A stretch of DNA of 64,000 nt, from the NCBI GenBank assembly GCA_937936785.1, contig CALDDQ010000003.1, positions 1-64,000 of the forward strand. The letters are read 5' to 3'. Under the pieces are notes generated by a model that was not told the origin of the DNA, did not search any database, and saw only the letters and a program-made list of their open reading frames with translations. A program made the translations under genes and the position numbers. Shown piece by piece: positions 18,228 to 28,173 of this stretch (its first letter is position 1; every line of letters begins with the position of its first letter). Origin of the DNA: an uncultured Endomicrobiia bacterium. Its GTDB lineage: Bacteria > Elusimicrobiota > Endomicrobiia > DTEH01.

Positions 18228-20945
18228 ATGATTGAAGAAAATATAGAAACAAACCTTACTCCTTTGATGAAACAATACCAGGAAATAAAATCTAATTACC
18301 GTGATAGTTTGTTAATGTTTCGGTTAGGAGATTTTTATGAACTATTTGGTGATGATGCAATAAAAGCTTCTCCTATATTGGGTGTTGTATTAACAAAAAG
18401 ACACAACATTCCAATGTGTGGTGTGCCATTTCATAGTATTAACAATTATCTGTCAAAACTTATTCATGCCGGATTTAAAGTCGCAATCTGTGAACAGTTA
18501 GAAGATCCAAAATTGGTTAAAGGTATTGTAAAACGTGATGTTGTAAGAATTATTACACCAGGTACAGTTTTGGAAGATTTTATTTTAGAACCTAAAAAAA
18601 ATAATTATTTAACTTCAATAAAAATTGCAGATATTAAATCCATTTTATATGTAGGAGTTGCAAGTGTAGATATTTCAACTGGAGATTTTATAATAACGCA
18701 ATTTAATGATGACAATAATTATACAAAATTAATTAATGAACTTACTCGTATTTCACCTTCAGAAATAATTTTTTCACAAGAAGATAAAGAAAAGTTTTTT
18801 GTTGAAAAAAAATTTTTTTTTGATAACATACATTTTGAATACTTAGACAATTGGTATTTTGAACCTTTATCTTGTGAAGAAAAGTTAAAACAGTTGTATA
18901 AAATCAAATCTCTGGATAGTTTTGGTATAAACATAGACACACATTCAATTGCACTTGCTGCTGCTGGTGGAATAATAGAATATATAAATAATACACAAAA
19001 AAATTTTATTCCAAAACTTAAAAATATTCAATTTTATTCTATTGAAAATTATATGTATCTTGACACAAGTTGTATTAGAAATTTAGAACTAACAGAAAAT
19101 TTTTATAACCATACTACAGAAAATACTTTGTTATACGTTCTTGATAAAACGATTACTGCCTCTGCAGGACGATTAATTAGAAAATGGTTATTAAAACCTT
19201 TATTAGATATTAAAGAAATTGTTAAAAGACAAACTTTTGTAGAACTTTTTTTTGAAAATGATTTTACAAGAAATAAAATTAGAGAAAAATTAAAATCTAT
19301 AAGTGATATAGAAAGAATAATTAACAAAATTTCTACTAAAACTGCAAATCCAAAAGAATTGAATTCATTAAAAGAATCACTCAAAACTATTCCTGAAATT
19401 AAGAATCTAATAATTGAAAGTGTACATTGTTCTCATATAATAACAAAAGATTTTGATGAAATAACTCAAATTGAAGAACTTAAAGAAGTCATTGAATTAA
19501 TTGAAAAATCTATTAATCCAGAAGCTCCTATAGACATTAAAAAGGGAAATGTAATAAAAAATAATTTTTCTTCTGAATTAGATGAACTAAAGGATTTTGT
19601 TTCTTCATCTAAAACATGGTTATTAAAATATCAAGAACAACTTAAACAAAAAACTGGTATTACATCATTAAAAATTGGTTTTACGAATGTTTTTGGATAT
19701 TATATTGAGGTAACAAACTCATATTTAAATTTAGTCCCTAAAGAATTTATACGCAAACAAACATTAAAAAATGCAGAACGGTTTATTACACAAGAACTTA
19801 AAGATTTTGAAAACAAAATATTGTCTGCGGAAGAAAAAATTTCACAACTAGAAATTCACATCTATAACACAGTTTTAGAACAACTATTAAAATATTCACA
19901 ACAAATTTATGATATAAATGAGAAATTGTCTAAAATTGATATTTATGCCAACTTTGCTGAAATTGCAAAAAAATATAATTATATAAAACCAGAAATAAAT
20001 CATACTAATACTATAGAATTAAAATCTTGCCGACATCCAGTAGTTGAACAGTTGTTACCTGCAGGAAAATTTATACCAAACGATTTTTTTCTTGATGGTG
20101 TAACATCTCAAATTATGATTATAACTGGTCCTAACATGGCAGGAAAATCTACTTATATAAGACAGATAGCGTTAATTGTTATTATGGCACAGGTTGGTAG
20201 TTTTGTTCCTGCAAAAAAAGCTATTATTGGTATAGTAGATAGAATTTTTGCAAGAATTGGTGCAAGTGATTATCTGGCACGAGGTCTTTCAACTTTTATG
20301 GTAGAAATGCAAGAAACAGCAAATATTTTGCACAATGCTACTAATCGTAGTTTGATAATATTAGATGAAATTGGTCGTGGAACTTCAACTTATGATGGGA
20401 TATCTATTGCTTGGGCATGTGTAGAATATTTAGTTAACAAAAAAAATTGGAAAAGTAGTAATTCACAGGAACTACTTTATGCTCCCAAAACACTTTTTGC
20501 AACACATTATTTTGAACTAACAGAATTGGAAAATAAGTTTAATGAAATAAAAAATTATAATATAACAGTAAAAGAATTTAAAGATGAAATAGTATTTTTA
20601 CACAAAATACAACGTGGTTGTTCAGATAAATCTTATGGCATTCATGTAGCACAACTTGCTGGAGTACCAAAAGAGATAATTATACGAGCAAAAGAGTTGT
20701 TAAACCATTTACAACAAAATTCTAACAAAATTGATGAGACAACAAAAAATTATTTCAAACAACTAGAATTTAGTGATCTGAACAATTCTAATAAAATTGA
20801 TTCTGATAAAAATAATATTTTTTTACAACTATTGGAAGACATAAAAAAAATTGATATAAATAATATTACACCATTGGAGGCTTTTAATCAAATAATAAAA
20901 TGGAAAAAAATAATAGGGGAGAAAGACGAAAATATAAAAGAATAA
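18228..20945 (+). CDS. mutS: DNA mismatch repair protein MutS
   Basis: A 905-aa protein of usual length. The N-terminal mismatch-reading domain has the FRLGDFYELFGDDA motif (the conserved Phe-x-Glu that wedges into mismatches appears as FYE). The C-terminal ATPase shows Walker A GPNMAGKST near residue 634, the ASD..ARGLSTFMVEM block, Walker B LIILDEIGRGTST and ATHYFEL. It recognises mismatches and recruits MutL, encoded next but one. The last 46 bp overlap the PilZ gene in another frame. Confidence 0.97.
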   Translation: MIEENIETNLTPLMKQYQEIKSNYRDSLLMFRLGDFYELFGDDAIKASPILGVVLTKRHNIPMCGVPFHSINNYLSKLIHAGFKVAICEQLEDPKLVKGIVKRDVVRIITPGTVLEDFILEPKKNNYLTSIKIADIKSILYVGVASVDISTGDFIITQFNDDNNYTKLINELTRISPSEIIFSQEDKEKFFVEKKFFFDNIHFEYLDNWYFEPLSCEEKLKQLYKIKSLDSFGINIDTHSIALAAAGGIIEYINNTQKNFIPKLKNIQFYSIENYMYLDTSCIRNLELTENFYNHTTENTLLYVLDKTITASAGRLIRKWLLKPLLDIKEIVKRQTFVELFFENDFTRNKIREKLKSISDIERIINKISTKTANPKELNSLKESLKTIPEIKNLIIESVHCSHIITKDFDEITQIEELKEVIELIEKSINPEAPIDIKKGNVIKNNFSSELDELKDFVSSSKTWLLKYQEQLKQKTGITSLKIGFTNVFGYYIEVTNSYLNLVPKEFIRKQTLKNAERFITQELKDFENKILSAEEKISQLEIHIYNTVLEQLLKYSQQIYDINEKLSKIDIYANFAEIAKKYNYIKPEINHTNTIELKSCRHPVVEQLLPAGKFIPNDFFLDGVTSQIMIITGPNMAGKSTYIRQIALIVIMAQVGSFVPAKKAIIGIVDRIFARIGASDYLARGLSTFMVEMQETANILHNATNRSLIILDEIGRGTSTYDGISIAWACVEYLVNKKNWKSSNSQELLYAPKTLFATHYFELTELENKFNEIKNYNITVKEFKDEIVFLHKIQRGCSDKSYGIHVAQLAGVPKEIIIRAKELLNHLQQNSNKIDETTKNYFKQLEFSDLNNSNKIDSDKNNIFLQLLEDIKKIDINNITPLEAFNQIIKWKKIIGEKDENIKE

Positions 20946-21271
20946 AAATTTTATATTTGTCTTTGCCAATAGAATTAAAAATCAACAATATAAAAGAAAA
21001 AATATCTGGTCTTATATCAGACATATCACCTAAAGGTCTGGGGATATTAAGTTTTAAACGCATCAATGAAGGTTCCATAATAGATTTAAAATTGTACTTA
21101 AAAAATCTAAAAACAAATAATATTGTCTCAAAAGTTGTATGGACAAAACAGGAAAATGAAAATTTTAAAATTGGATTAGAATATATAAATATATCACCAA
21201 AAGATTTTTTTAACATTTATAATTACGTACAAAATTTTTTATCATCAAATTTTGATAAAAAAAGTATTTAA
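20900..21271 (+). CDS. PilZ domain protein (c-di-GMP receptor candidate)
   Basis: A 123-aa single-domain protein. It has the two PilZ ligand motifs: RRKYKR (RxxxR) near residue 10 and DISPKGLG (D-x-S-x-x-G) near residue 48, followed by beta strands with VVWTKQEN and FKIGLEYINI. These motifs bind cyclic di-GMP in the family, so the protein is probably a small adaptor transmitting c-di-GMP signals; the target is unknown. It sits between mutS, which it overlaps by 46 bp, and mutL, 5 bp downstream. A signalling protein inside a mismatch-repair operon is unusual. Confidence 0.88.
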   Translation: MEKNNRGERRKYKRIKILYLSLPIELKINNIKEKISGLISDISPKGLGILSFKRINEGSIIDLKLYLKNLKTNNIVSKVVWTKQENENFKIGLEYINISPKDFFNIYNYVQNFLSSNFDKKSI

Positions 21272-21276
21272 TTTAT

Positions 21277-23049
21277 ATGGTATCTAGAATAAAACTCTTA
21301 CCAATAGATATATATAGCAGAATTGCCGCAGGAGAAGTTATAGAACGACCAGCAAATATTGTTAAAGAACTTATAGAAAATAGTATTGATGCAAAAGCTA
21401 CTGAGATTATTATTGAAATTTTTTCTGCTGGAAAAAAACTAATTCGTGTATCAGATAATGGTGTTGGAATGACTAAAGAAGAATTGTTGTTGTCAACAAA
21501 ACCTCATGCAACTAGTAAAATATCTAAGTTTGAAGATATCTATAAATTATCAACATTAGGTTTTCGTGGAGAAGGTTTATCCTCTATAGTAAGTGTTTCA
21601 AAAACAAAAATTAATTCAAAAACACAAGATTCTGAGACAGGAAATGAAATAATAATTTATGGAAATGAAATAATTTCATCAAACATATGTGCATGTAATA
21701 ATGGAACTTCAGTAGAAATAACAGATTTGTTTTATAATACTCCTGCACGATTAAAATTTTTAAAATCGGATTACACTGAAAAAGTTCATATTATAAAAAT
21801 TGTTGAAGAATATTGTATTGCATATAAAAATATTAGTTTTAAACTTATTGTAGATGGCAATTTACTATTTTCTACAACTTCCACACCCGATATTAAAAAA
21901 CGTGTTCAGGAAATTCTAGGCAATGATACTATGAATGGAATAATATATTTTGAACACAAAGAAACTAATGATTTGTCAGTATCTGGTTTCATATCAAAAC
22001 TAGATTTTACACAAGTCAATAAATCCTTACAGATGTTTTTTGTTAATAAACGTCCAATAACTTCAAGAGTAATATCTCAAGCATTATATGAAGCATATAG
22101 GGATAGTTTGCCTATTGGTAGACATCCCGTTGGTATAATTTTTATTGAAATAAATTCTTCAGATATAGATGTAAATGTTCATCCAACAAAACGAATGATA
22201 AAGTTTAAGTCTGATAATAAAATATTTGATCTCTTAAGAGATGTTATAAGAACACAATTTAAAAAAAATTTAACCCAACAAAAAGGTTTTTTTCATAACA
22301 ATTACGAAGATAAAAAAAGTTTTAGTAACTGTGAATATAAAACTGAAATTAATCTTAATTCTAAACCTACAAATCTTCAAAAAGAATTAGATTTCAAAGA
22401 TTCTAAATTTTCAACCACAGATAATACAAATTTTTCAACATCAAAAAATTTAGATATAAAAAAAACATTTTTAAATCCCACTGAATATATATATCTTGGA
22501 CAACTAAATAAAACATATCTTTTATTTGAAACAAAAACAGGTCTTACTCTTATAGATCAACATGCAGCTAGTGAACGAATCATCTTTGAACAATTTTTAA
22601 ACAAAAATTCATATGTAACACAGAAACTTTTAATCCCTGTAAATATAGATTTAAAAATATCAGATTTGGAAATATTAAAACCACAAATTGAAATTATAAA
22701 TTCACTCGGTTTTGAAATTAATGTTACAGGAAAAAATTCAATTGGAATTTCAGGAATACCGTCAATACTAGTAATAAATGACACAAAAGATTTTTTAAAC
22801 AGATTTATCGAATACCTAATTTCTGATATAAAAGAAGTTAAACAAAATATTTCTTCAAAAGAACGAATAATTCGCAGTGCATGTCGTGCTGCAATAAAAG
22901 CAAAAGATATTTTAACTTTAAAAGATGTTGATAAAATAATTTTAGAATTATCGAACTGTGAACAACCGTTTACATGCCCTCATGGAAGACCTACAATATT
23001 AAATATTGAAATATCTGATATAGAAAAAATGTTTCTACGAAAAAAATGA
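21277..23049 (+). CDS. mutL: DNA mismatch repair protein MutL
   Basis: A 590-aa protein with an N-terminal GHKL ATPase: IAAGEVIERP, ELIENSIDAKAT, DNGVGM and the KPHATSKI...TLGFRGEGL lid. FYNTPARLKFL and the NVHPTKRMIKF lysine segment follow. The C-terminal dimerisation domain begins near residue 400 (YIYLGQLNKTYLLFE, LIDQHAASERI) and ends with CEQPFTCPHGRPT. The DQHAASER motif matches endonuclease-type MutL (DQHAxxERxxYE region), but the zinc-site cysteines need alignment. It couples MutS to strand removal. Confidence 0.96.
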   Translation: MVSRIKLLPIDIYSRIAAGEVIERPANIVKELIENSIDAKATEIIIEIFSAGKKLIRVSDNGVGMTKEELLLSTKPHATSKISKFEDIYKLSTLGFRGEGLSSIVSVSKTKINSKTQDSETGNEIIIYGNEIISSNICACNNGTSVEITDLFYNTPARLKFLKSDYTEKVHIIKIVEEYCIAYKNISFKLIVDGNLLFSTTSTPDIKKRVQEILGNDTMNGIIYFEHKETNDLSVSGFISKLDFTQVNKSLQMFFVNKRPITSRVISQALYEAYRDSLPIGRHPVGIIFIEINSSDIDVNVHPTKRMIKFKSDNKIFDLLRDVIRTQFKKNLTQQKGFFHNNYEDKKSFSNCEYKTEINLNSKPTNLQKELDFKDSKFSTTDNTNFSTSKNLDIKKTFLNPTEYIYLGQLNKTYLLFETKTGLTLIDQHAASERIIFEQFLNKNSYVTQKLLIPVNIDLKISDLEILKPQIEIINSLGFEINVTGKNSIGISGIPSILVINDTKDFLNRFIEYLISDIKEVKQNISSKERIIRSACRAAIKAKDILTLKDVDKIILELSNCEQPFTCPHGRPTILNIEISDIEKMFLRKK

Positions 23050-23050
23050 T

Positions 23051-23998
23051 ATGCCAATACCAGTTATTTTGGGACAAACAGGAACAGGTAAAACACAACT
23101 TGGGATGGAACTTGCTTCACATTTAAACATAGAAATAATTTCTTCTGACTCACGACAAATATATAAATATTTAACAATCGGGACTAACAAACCTGTTGGA
23201 GAATGGAAAAGTTTTGATGGTGATAATAAATTTTATGTTTATCAAGGAATAAACTTTCATCTGGTAGACTTTTTAAACCCTAAACAAGAATATAATGCTG
23301 GAATGTTTGTGTCAGATACAACAAAAGTAGTTTCTGAAATAAAAAAAAGAAAAAATATTCCTATAATTATCGGTGGAACAGGGTTATACATAAAATCTTT
23401 TGTTGATGGATTATCATTGTTACCGGAACGAAATCAAAAAATTCGTGATGAATTAGAAAATCTATACAAAATTTATGGTAGTAAATATTTGTATCAATTA
23501 CTATTTAAACTTGATCCTAAAAGAGCAATAGAAATTCATCCAAATAATGTCCACAGAATAATTCGTGCATTAGAAATTATAAAAATTACTCAGAAACCAG
23601 TATCTTCACTTATTAAGGAAATTCCTAAAACTAAAAAACACAAAGTTGTTATGATAGGATTAAAAATTAACAAAGAAACTCTTAAAAAAAGAATAATTCT
23701 AAGAACAGATTTTATGTTTAAAAATGGATTAATTGAAGAGACAAAAAATTTATTATCCAAAGGATATTCTAAAACAGATCCAGGATTATCTTCAATAGGA
23801 TATAACTGGGTAATAGAATTTATCCAAGGTAAAATTGATCTAAAAACTGCAAAAGAAAATTTTGTTAAAGACACATTACGTTATGCTAAAAATCAAAATG
23901 TATGGTTCAAAAAGGATAATCGTATAATATGGTTAGACTGTGATAGTTTAAATTTCAAACAACTAATTAACAAAACTATACAATTAGTAAAAAAATAA
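23051..23998 (+). CDS. miaA: tRNA dimethylallyltransferase MiaA
   Basis: A 315-aa protein with P-loop GQTGTGKTQLG near residue 8, the SSDSRQIYKYLTIGTNKP motif, IIGGTGLYI and the C-terminal FVKDTLRYAKNQNVWFKKD block. It transfers a dimethylallyl group to A37 of tRNAs, the substrate for MiaB encoded upstream. The ATG begins one base after the mutL stop. Confidence 0.96.
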   Translation: MPIPVILGQTGTGKTQLGMELASHLNIEIISSDSRQIYKYLTIGTNKPVGEWKSFDGDNKFYVYQGINFHLVDFLNPKQEYNAGMFVSDTTKVVSEIKKRKNIPIIIGGTGLYIKSFVDGLSLLPERNQKIRDELENLYKIYGSKYLYQLLFKLDPKRAIEIHPNNVHRIIRALEIIKITQKPVSSLIKEIPKTKKHKVVMIGLKINKETLKKRIILRTDFMFKNGLIEETKNLLSKGYSKTDPGLSSIGYNWVIEFIQGKIDLKTAKENFVKDTLRYAKNQNVWFKKDNRIIWLDCDSLNFKQLINKTIQLVKK

Positions 23999-23999
23999 T

Positions 24000-25256
24000 A
24001 TGGAAAAATTAGTAGTAATTGGTTTAGGACTAAAAAATGAAAATAGAAAAAATGTCTACCAATCATTAGATGAATTAACACGTTTAATTGATACTGCAGG
24101 GGGAGAGGTTGTTAAACAATTTATAGTTTTTCGTGACAAAATTGATCCATCATATTACATAGGTCTTGGCAAAGTATATGAAATTAATGAATATATAAAA
24201 AAAAATAAAGTTAGGACAATAATTTTTGATAACGAACTTTCACCTGCACAATTACGTAATTTAGAAGAAATTTTAGATGCAAAAATTGTTGATCGTACAA
24301 GGTTAATATTAGACATTTTTTCTCAACGTGCACATACAAAAGAAGCACAACTACAGGTAGAACTTGCACAACTAAACTACATGCTTCCCCGACTTACTAA
24401 AAAAGGTATTTATTTAGATAATCAAGTAGGCGGAATTGGCACACGAAGAGGACCTGGAGAAACAAAACTTGAATATGATAAAAGAAGAATTTTACAAAGA
24501 ATTGATAAAATAAAAAAAGATTTAAAAAAAATTTCTTTAACTAGAACTGTTCAAAAAAAGTTAAGGATAGATTCTGAAATTCCAACAATAGCATTAATAG
24601 GATATACTAATTCGGGAAAATCTACTTTGTTTAATAAATTATTGAAAAGTAATGAATCTTATGCTGACGATAAACTTTTTGCAACTTTAGATCCAATGGT
24701 CCGAAAAATAAAATTAGATTCTGGGACAAACTTTTTGTTGATTGACACAGTAGGATTTATAAGTAAACTCCCACACAATCTAGTAGAGAGTTTTAAGTCA
24801 ACTTTAGAAATTATAAAAGATGCATCATTAATATTAGAAATAATAGATATCACAAATCAAGATATTGTTAAACAACAAAATATTACTAAAGAAATAATTG
24901 AACAACTAAATGTTTCTCATATTCCTCTAATAAAAATATATAACAAAATTGATTTGATACCAAAGAAATTGTTAAAATCATATTTAAAAAAGTTTCTAAT
25001 AACAAAAAATGAATTGTTTATATCAGCAAAGGATGGATTAGGTATAAAAAAGCTATTAAATAGAATAGAATTTTATCTAAAAAAATTTTTTATCACAAAA
25101 ACTATAAAAATTAAACAAGATAAATTTTATTTATTAAATGATTTTTATAAATATTGCAAGGTAATTTTTAATTATGTAGAAAAAAATTATATATTATTAA
25201 AAATTAAAACTACTAAAACATTTTATGCAAAAATAAGAAAACTATTAGTACGATGA
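24000..25256 (+). CDS. hflX: GTPase HflX
   Basis: A 418-aa ribosome-associated GTPase. The N-terminal HflX domain ends in the RRGPGETKLEYDKRRI signature. The G domain has G1 GYTNSGKST, G3 DTVGFI and G4 NKID. The family splits stalled or stressed 70S ribosomes. The gene follows miaA by a single base and overlaps pgsA by an ATGA junction, so the whole set appears to be one transcript. Confidence 0.95.
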   Translation: MEKLVVIGLGLKNENRKNVYQSLDELTRLIDTAGGEVVKQFIVFRDKIDPSYYIGLGKVYEINEYIKKNKVRTIIFDNELSPAQLRNLEEILDAKIVDRTRLILDIFSQRAHTKEAQLQVELAQLNYMLPRLTKKGIYLDNQVGGIGTRRGPGETKLEYDKRRILQRIDKIKKDLKKISLTRTVQKKLRIDSEIPTIALIGYTNSGKSTLFNKLLKSNESYADDKLFATLDPMVRKIKLDSGTNFLLIDTVGFISKLPHNLVESFKSTLEIIKDASLILEIIDITNQDIVKQQNITKEIIEQLNVSHIPLIKIYNKIDLIPKKLLKSYLKKFLITKNELFISAKDGLGIKKLLNRIEFYLKKFFITKTIKIKQDKFYLLNDFYKYCKVIFNYVEKNYILLKIKTTKTFYAKIRKLLVR

Positions 25257-25801
25257 TAACTTTACCAAATATTTTAACTTTTATAAGAATAATTGGAATT
25301 ATATCTTTTATAGTATTGTTTTTTTTTGAAAAAATATGGTTATCTGTAATAGTGTTGTTTTTATCTGCAATGACAGATATCTTAGATGGTTTATTAGCCA
25401 GAATTTTAAAACAAGAAAGTGATTTTGGAAGTTTCCTGGATCCGTTCGCAGATAAACTTTTAGTTGTTGTTACTACAATAATTTTAGCTACAAGGAATTA
25501 TATTCCTTGGTGGTTGTTTTTAATAATTTTCATTAGAGATATTTTAATAGTTATAGGCTGGTTCTTGATTAAAAATCAAAATTTTTCTTCACTAAAAACA
25601 GAACCAAAATTTTCTGGGAAAACTGCAGTTTTTTTTCAGATGTTAACCTTGATAATTGTAATAACATCTTTGGCAAAAAATTCTTATTTTTTTATAATAA
25701 TAAAACCAATTTTTTTTATTATAACAGCATTTTTAAGTATAATATCTCTTCTTGATTATATATTATCATTTAAAAATTTTTACTCTAATAAAAAACATTA
25801 A
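25253..25801 (+). CDS. pgsA: CDP-diacylglycerol-glycerol-3-phosphate 3-phosphatidyltransferase
   Basis: A 182-aa membrane protein with the CDP-alcohol phosphotransferase signature, DILDGLLARIL followed by FGSFLDPFADKL (D-x2-DG-x2-AR...G-x3-D-x3-D). It has four or more hydrophobic segments. It makes phosphatidylglycerol phosphate on the inner membrane. It overlaps hflX by 4 bp and is directly followed by plsY and gpsA, giving a phospholipid-synthesis trio. Confidence 0.94.
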   Translation: MITLPNILTFIRIIGIISFIVLFFFEKIWLSVIVLFLSAMTDILDGLLARILKQESDFGSFLDPFADKLLVVVTTIILATRNYIPWWLFLIIFIRDILIVIGWFLIKNQNFSSLKTEPKFSGKTAVFFQMLTLIIVITSLAKNSYFFIIIKPIFFIITAFLSIISLLDYILSFKNFYSNKKH

Positions 25802-26404
25802 ATGAACACAATAATTATTTTATTTTTAAGTTATATTTTAGGCTCTATACCGACTGCATATTTATTAGTAAAGAAAATTAAAAAAACCGATATTCGTAAA
25901 ATTGGTTCTGGCAATGTTGGAGCTACAAACGCAATTCGTGCAGGTGGTATCTGGATTGGAATAATAACTTTTATAATAGATTTTTTAAAAGGTGCAATAC
26001 CTGTAATTTTTGTTAAACAATATTTTATTTCAGATACTATATTCTACATGTTACCATTGACAATAATTTCTGTAGTTGCAGGACATATATTTAGCGTTTT
26101 TTTAAATTTTAACGGAGGAAAAGGAGTTGCAACTACAGCCGGTGCAATATTTATGGTTTCACCATTGATATTTTTGTTTTGTATATTAACCTTTGCAATA
26201 TTGTTGGTTTTGACACGATATGTTTCTTTAGGTTCAATTTGTGCTTCTATTGTGTTTAGTTTTTTAATATTTTTTATGCCACAGTTTGCTAAATATTCAA
26301 TTATTAGCAAATTGTTATTTTTTATTTTACCAGTAATTATTATTTATAAACATAAAAATAACATAGAACGAATTTTAAAAAATCAAGAAAATAAAATATT
26401 TTGA
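25802..26404 (+). CDS. plsY: Glycerol-3-phosphate acyltransferase PlsY
   Basis: A 200-aa protein of five or more membrane helices. It has the PlsY cytoplasmic motifs GSIPTAYL, GSGNVGATNAIRAGG, and FNGGKGVATTAG. It acylates glycerol 3-phosphate from acyl phosphate at the inner membrane. It starts immediately after the pgsA stop and precedes gpsA, which makes its substrate. Confidence 0.95.
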   Translation: MNTIIILFLSYILGSIPTAYLLVKKIKKTDIRKIGSGNVGATNAIRAGGIWIGIITFIIDFLKGAIPVIFVKQYFISDTIFYMLPLTIISVVAGHIFSVFLNFNGGKGVATTAGAIFMVSPLIFLFCILTFAILLVLTRYVSLGSICASIVFSFLIFFMPQFAKYSIISKLLFFILPVIIIYKHKNNIERILKNQENKIF

Positions 26405-26408
26405 TTTT

Positions 26409-27443
26409 ATGAAAATTAAAAAGATTAAAATTTTTGTTTTAGGAGCTGGATGTTGGGGAGTAACTCTTGCTAAAATATATTCTGAAAAAGGTTATGACGT
26501 TTTTTTATGGGAACCATCTATAAAAAAGTCCGAACTACTAAAAAAAACAAGAAAGTTAAAAAATTTTTCTTTTATACAATTACCAAAAAATGTAAAGATT
26601 TCACATGATATTTCACAGATAAAATATTATGACTTAATTCTTTTTGTTACACCATCTATTTATGTGCGAGAAACTGCTCAAAAAATTAAATCATTAAACA
26701 TCAACTTAAAAAACAAATACTTTATCTCTTGTACAAAAGGATTAGAAGAAAAAACCATGTTAAGACCAAGTCAAATAATAACTAAAATTCTTAACATATC
26801 AATAAATCAAATTTTTGTTTTCTCAGGACCTACTCACGCTGAAGAAGTTGTTAAGAAAAAACCTGCAGCTATTACACTTGCAGGAAAAAATAAAAAAATA
26901 TTAACTAAATTACAACAAGTTTTATCTACTAATTTTCTTAGAGTTTATACTACAACAGATATAACAGGAGTTGAACTTGGTGGAACTTTAAAAAATGTAT
27001 ATGCTATTGCAGCTGGAATTTGTGACGGACTAAATCTTGGTGATAATGCAAAATCAGCTTTAATAACACGTTCTTTAAAAGAAATTGTTTTAATTGGGAA
27101 AACACTCTCTGGAGAAACAAAAACATTTTTTGGTTTATCTGGAATTGGTGATTTGCTCACCACAGCATATTCACGACATTCACGGAACCGTAATTTTGGT
27201 GAATTTCTAGTTAGTACAGGTAATCTTGATGTTTCAATTAAAAAAGTTAAGACTACAATAGAAGGAATAAAAACCGTAAAAGTCTTACATGATATTGGGA
27301 ATAAATATAAATTAGATATACCTATAGCTACACAGATTTATAAAATTATAAATACCAAAAAATTAAGTAAGAAAATTTTTACTAAAATAATAAAAACTTT
27401 ATTTTCTCGTAAATTAAAACCTGAATTTTATAATTACCTATAA
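26409..27443 (+). CDS. gpsA: Glycerol-3-phosphate dehydrogenase (NAD(P)+)
   Basis: A 344-aa protein with the N-terminal GAGCWGVTLA nucleotide motif, FSGPTHAEEV, the active-site lysine region GGTLKNVYAIAAGICDGL and GLSGIGDLLTTAYSRHSRNR. It reduces dihydroxyacetone phosphate to sn-glycerol 3-phosphate for phospholipid synthesis. The tail is slightly extended and lysine-rich. It starts 4 bp after plsY. Confidence 0.95.
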   Translation: MKIKKIKIFVLGAGCWGVTLAKIYSEKGYDVFLWEPSIKKSELLKKTRKLKNFSFIQLPKNVKISHDISQIKYYDLILFVTPSIYVRETAQKIKSLNINLKNKYFISCTKGLEEKTMLRPSQIITKILNISINQIFVFSGPTHAEEVVKKKPAAITLAGKNKKILTKLQQVLSTNFLRVYTTTDITGVELGGTLKNVYAIAAGICDGLNLGDNAKSALITRSLKEIVLIGKTLSGETKTFFGLSGIGDLLTTAYSRHSRNRNFGEFLVSTGNLDVSIKKVKTTIEGIKTVKVLHDIGNKYKLDIPIATQIYKIINTKKLSKKIFTKIIKTLFSRKLKPEFYNYL

Positions 27444-27446
27444 CGA

Positions 27447-27722
27447 ATGAACAAAAACGATTTAATTAATGAACTCTCATCTTATACTTTAACAAAGAAT
27501 GATGCAAGAAAGTTTGTTAACACAATATTTGATACAATTATTAATGCACTAATTACGGGACAAAAGGTTAACATACAAAATTTAGGCAGTTTTGTGCCAA
27601 AATATTATAAATCAAAAAAAATGTATAATCCAAAGAAAAAAAAGTATTTGTTAATAAATCCTCGGGAAAAAATTAAATTTGTAGTATCTAAGAATTTATT
27701 AAAAAAGATTAATATAAAATGA
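27447..27722 (+). CDS. HU/IHF family DNA-binding protein
   Basis: A 91-aa protein of typical length. The dimerisation helices are followed by the VNIQNLGSFVPKYYKSKKMYNPKKKK beta-arm region (split here across GSF and the R/K-rich arm) and a C-terminal helix. In HU and IHF the arm ends in a conserved Pro that intercalates in DNA; here NPKKKK and NPREK occupy the equivalent places. It compacts and bends DNA. Its stop codon overlaps the start of the following MerR-type gene. Confidence 0.9.
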   Translation: MNKNDLINELSSYTLTKNDARKFVNTIFDTIINALITGQKVNIQNLGSFVPKYYKSKKMYNPKKKKYLLINPREKIKFVVSKNLLKKINIK

Positions 27723-28087
27723 TAAAAAAAGTTTTACCTAACAAAAAATATTATACTATTAGCGAATTTGCTAAAATTGTTGAAGTAAAAGAATATGTTC
27801 TACGATATTGGGAAACAGTATTTCCACATTTAAAACCACACAAAACTGACAAAGGACATCGCAGGTATTCTGAACAACTTATTGAAATAGTAAAATATAT
27901 AAAAGAACTTATGTGGGAAAAAAAGTATACTATTGAAGGAGCAAAAAAAGCTTTAAGTGAGTATATTTCAAAAAATAAAAATTCACAATATACACTAAAC
28001 TTTTCACAGGATGATAATAAAAAAAATTTGTTGGAAATTAAGAAAGCACTTATTGAAATATTAAACATTTTAGATAACAAAAACTAA
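27719..28087 (+). CDS. MerR family transcriptional regulator
   Basis: A 122-aa protein with an N-terminal winged helix-turn-helix: YYTISEFAKIVEVKEYVLRYWE, then the wing HRRYSEQLIEIVKYI and the KKYTIEGAKKAL helix. There is no cysteine-rich effector loop, so it is not a metal sensor of the MerR type; short forms like this often follow HU/IHF genes. The target is unknown. Translation is coupled to the HU gene by an ATGA overlap. Confidence 0.88.
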   Translation: MIKKVLPNKKYYTISEFAKIVEVKEYVLRYWETVFPHLKPHKTDKGHRRYSEQLIEIVKYIKELMWEKKYTIEGAKKALSEYISKNKNSQYTLNFSQDDNKKNLLEIKKALIEILNILDNKN

Positions 28088-28173
28088 TAAAAATATATTA
28101 TGGTATTTAACTTAACCATTGAATTAGTAAAAAAATTTGTATAAATTTAGAAGTTTTAGACAATATAAATTTT

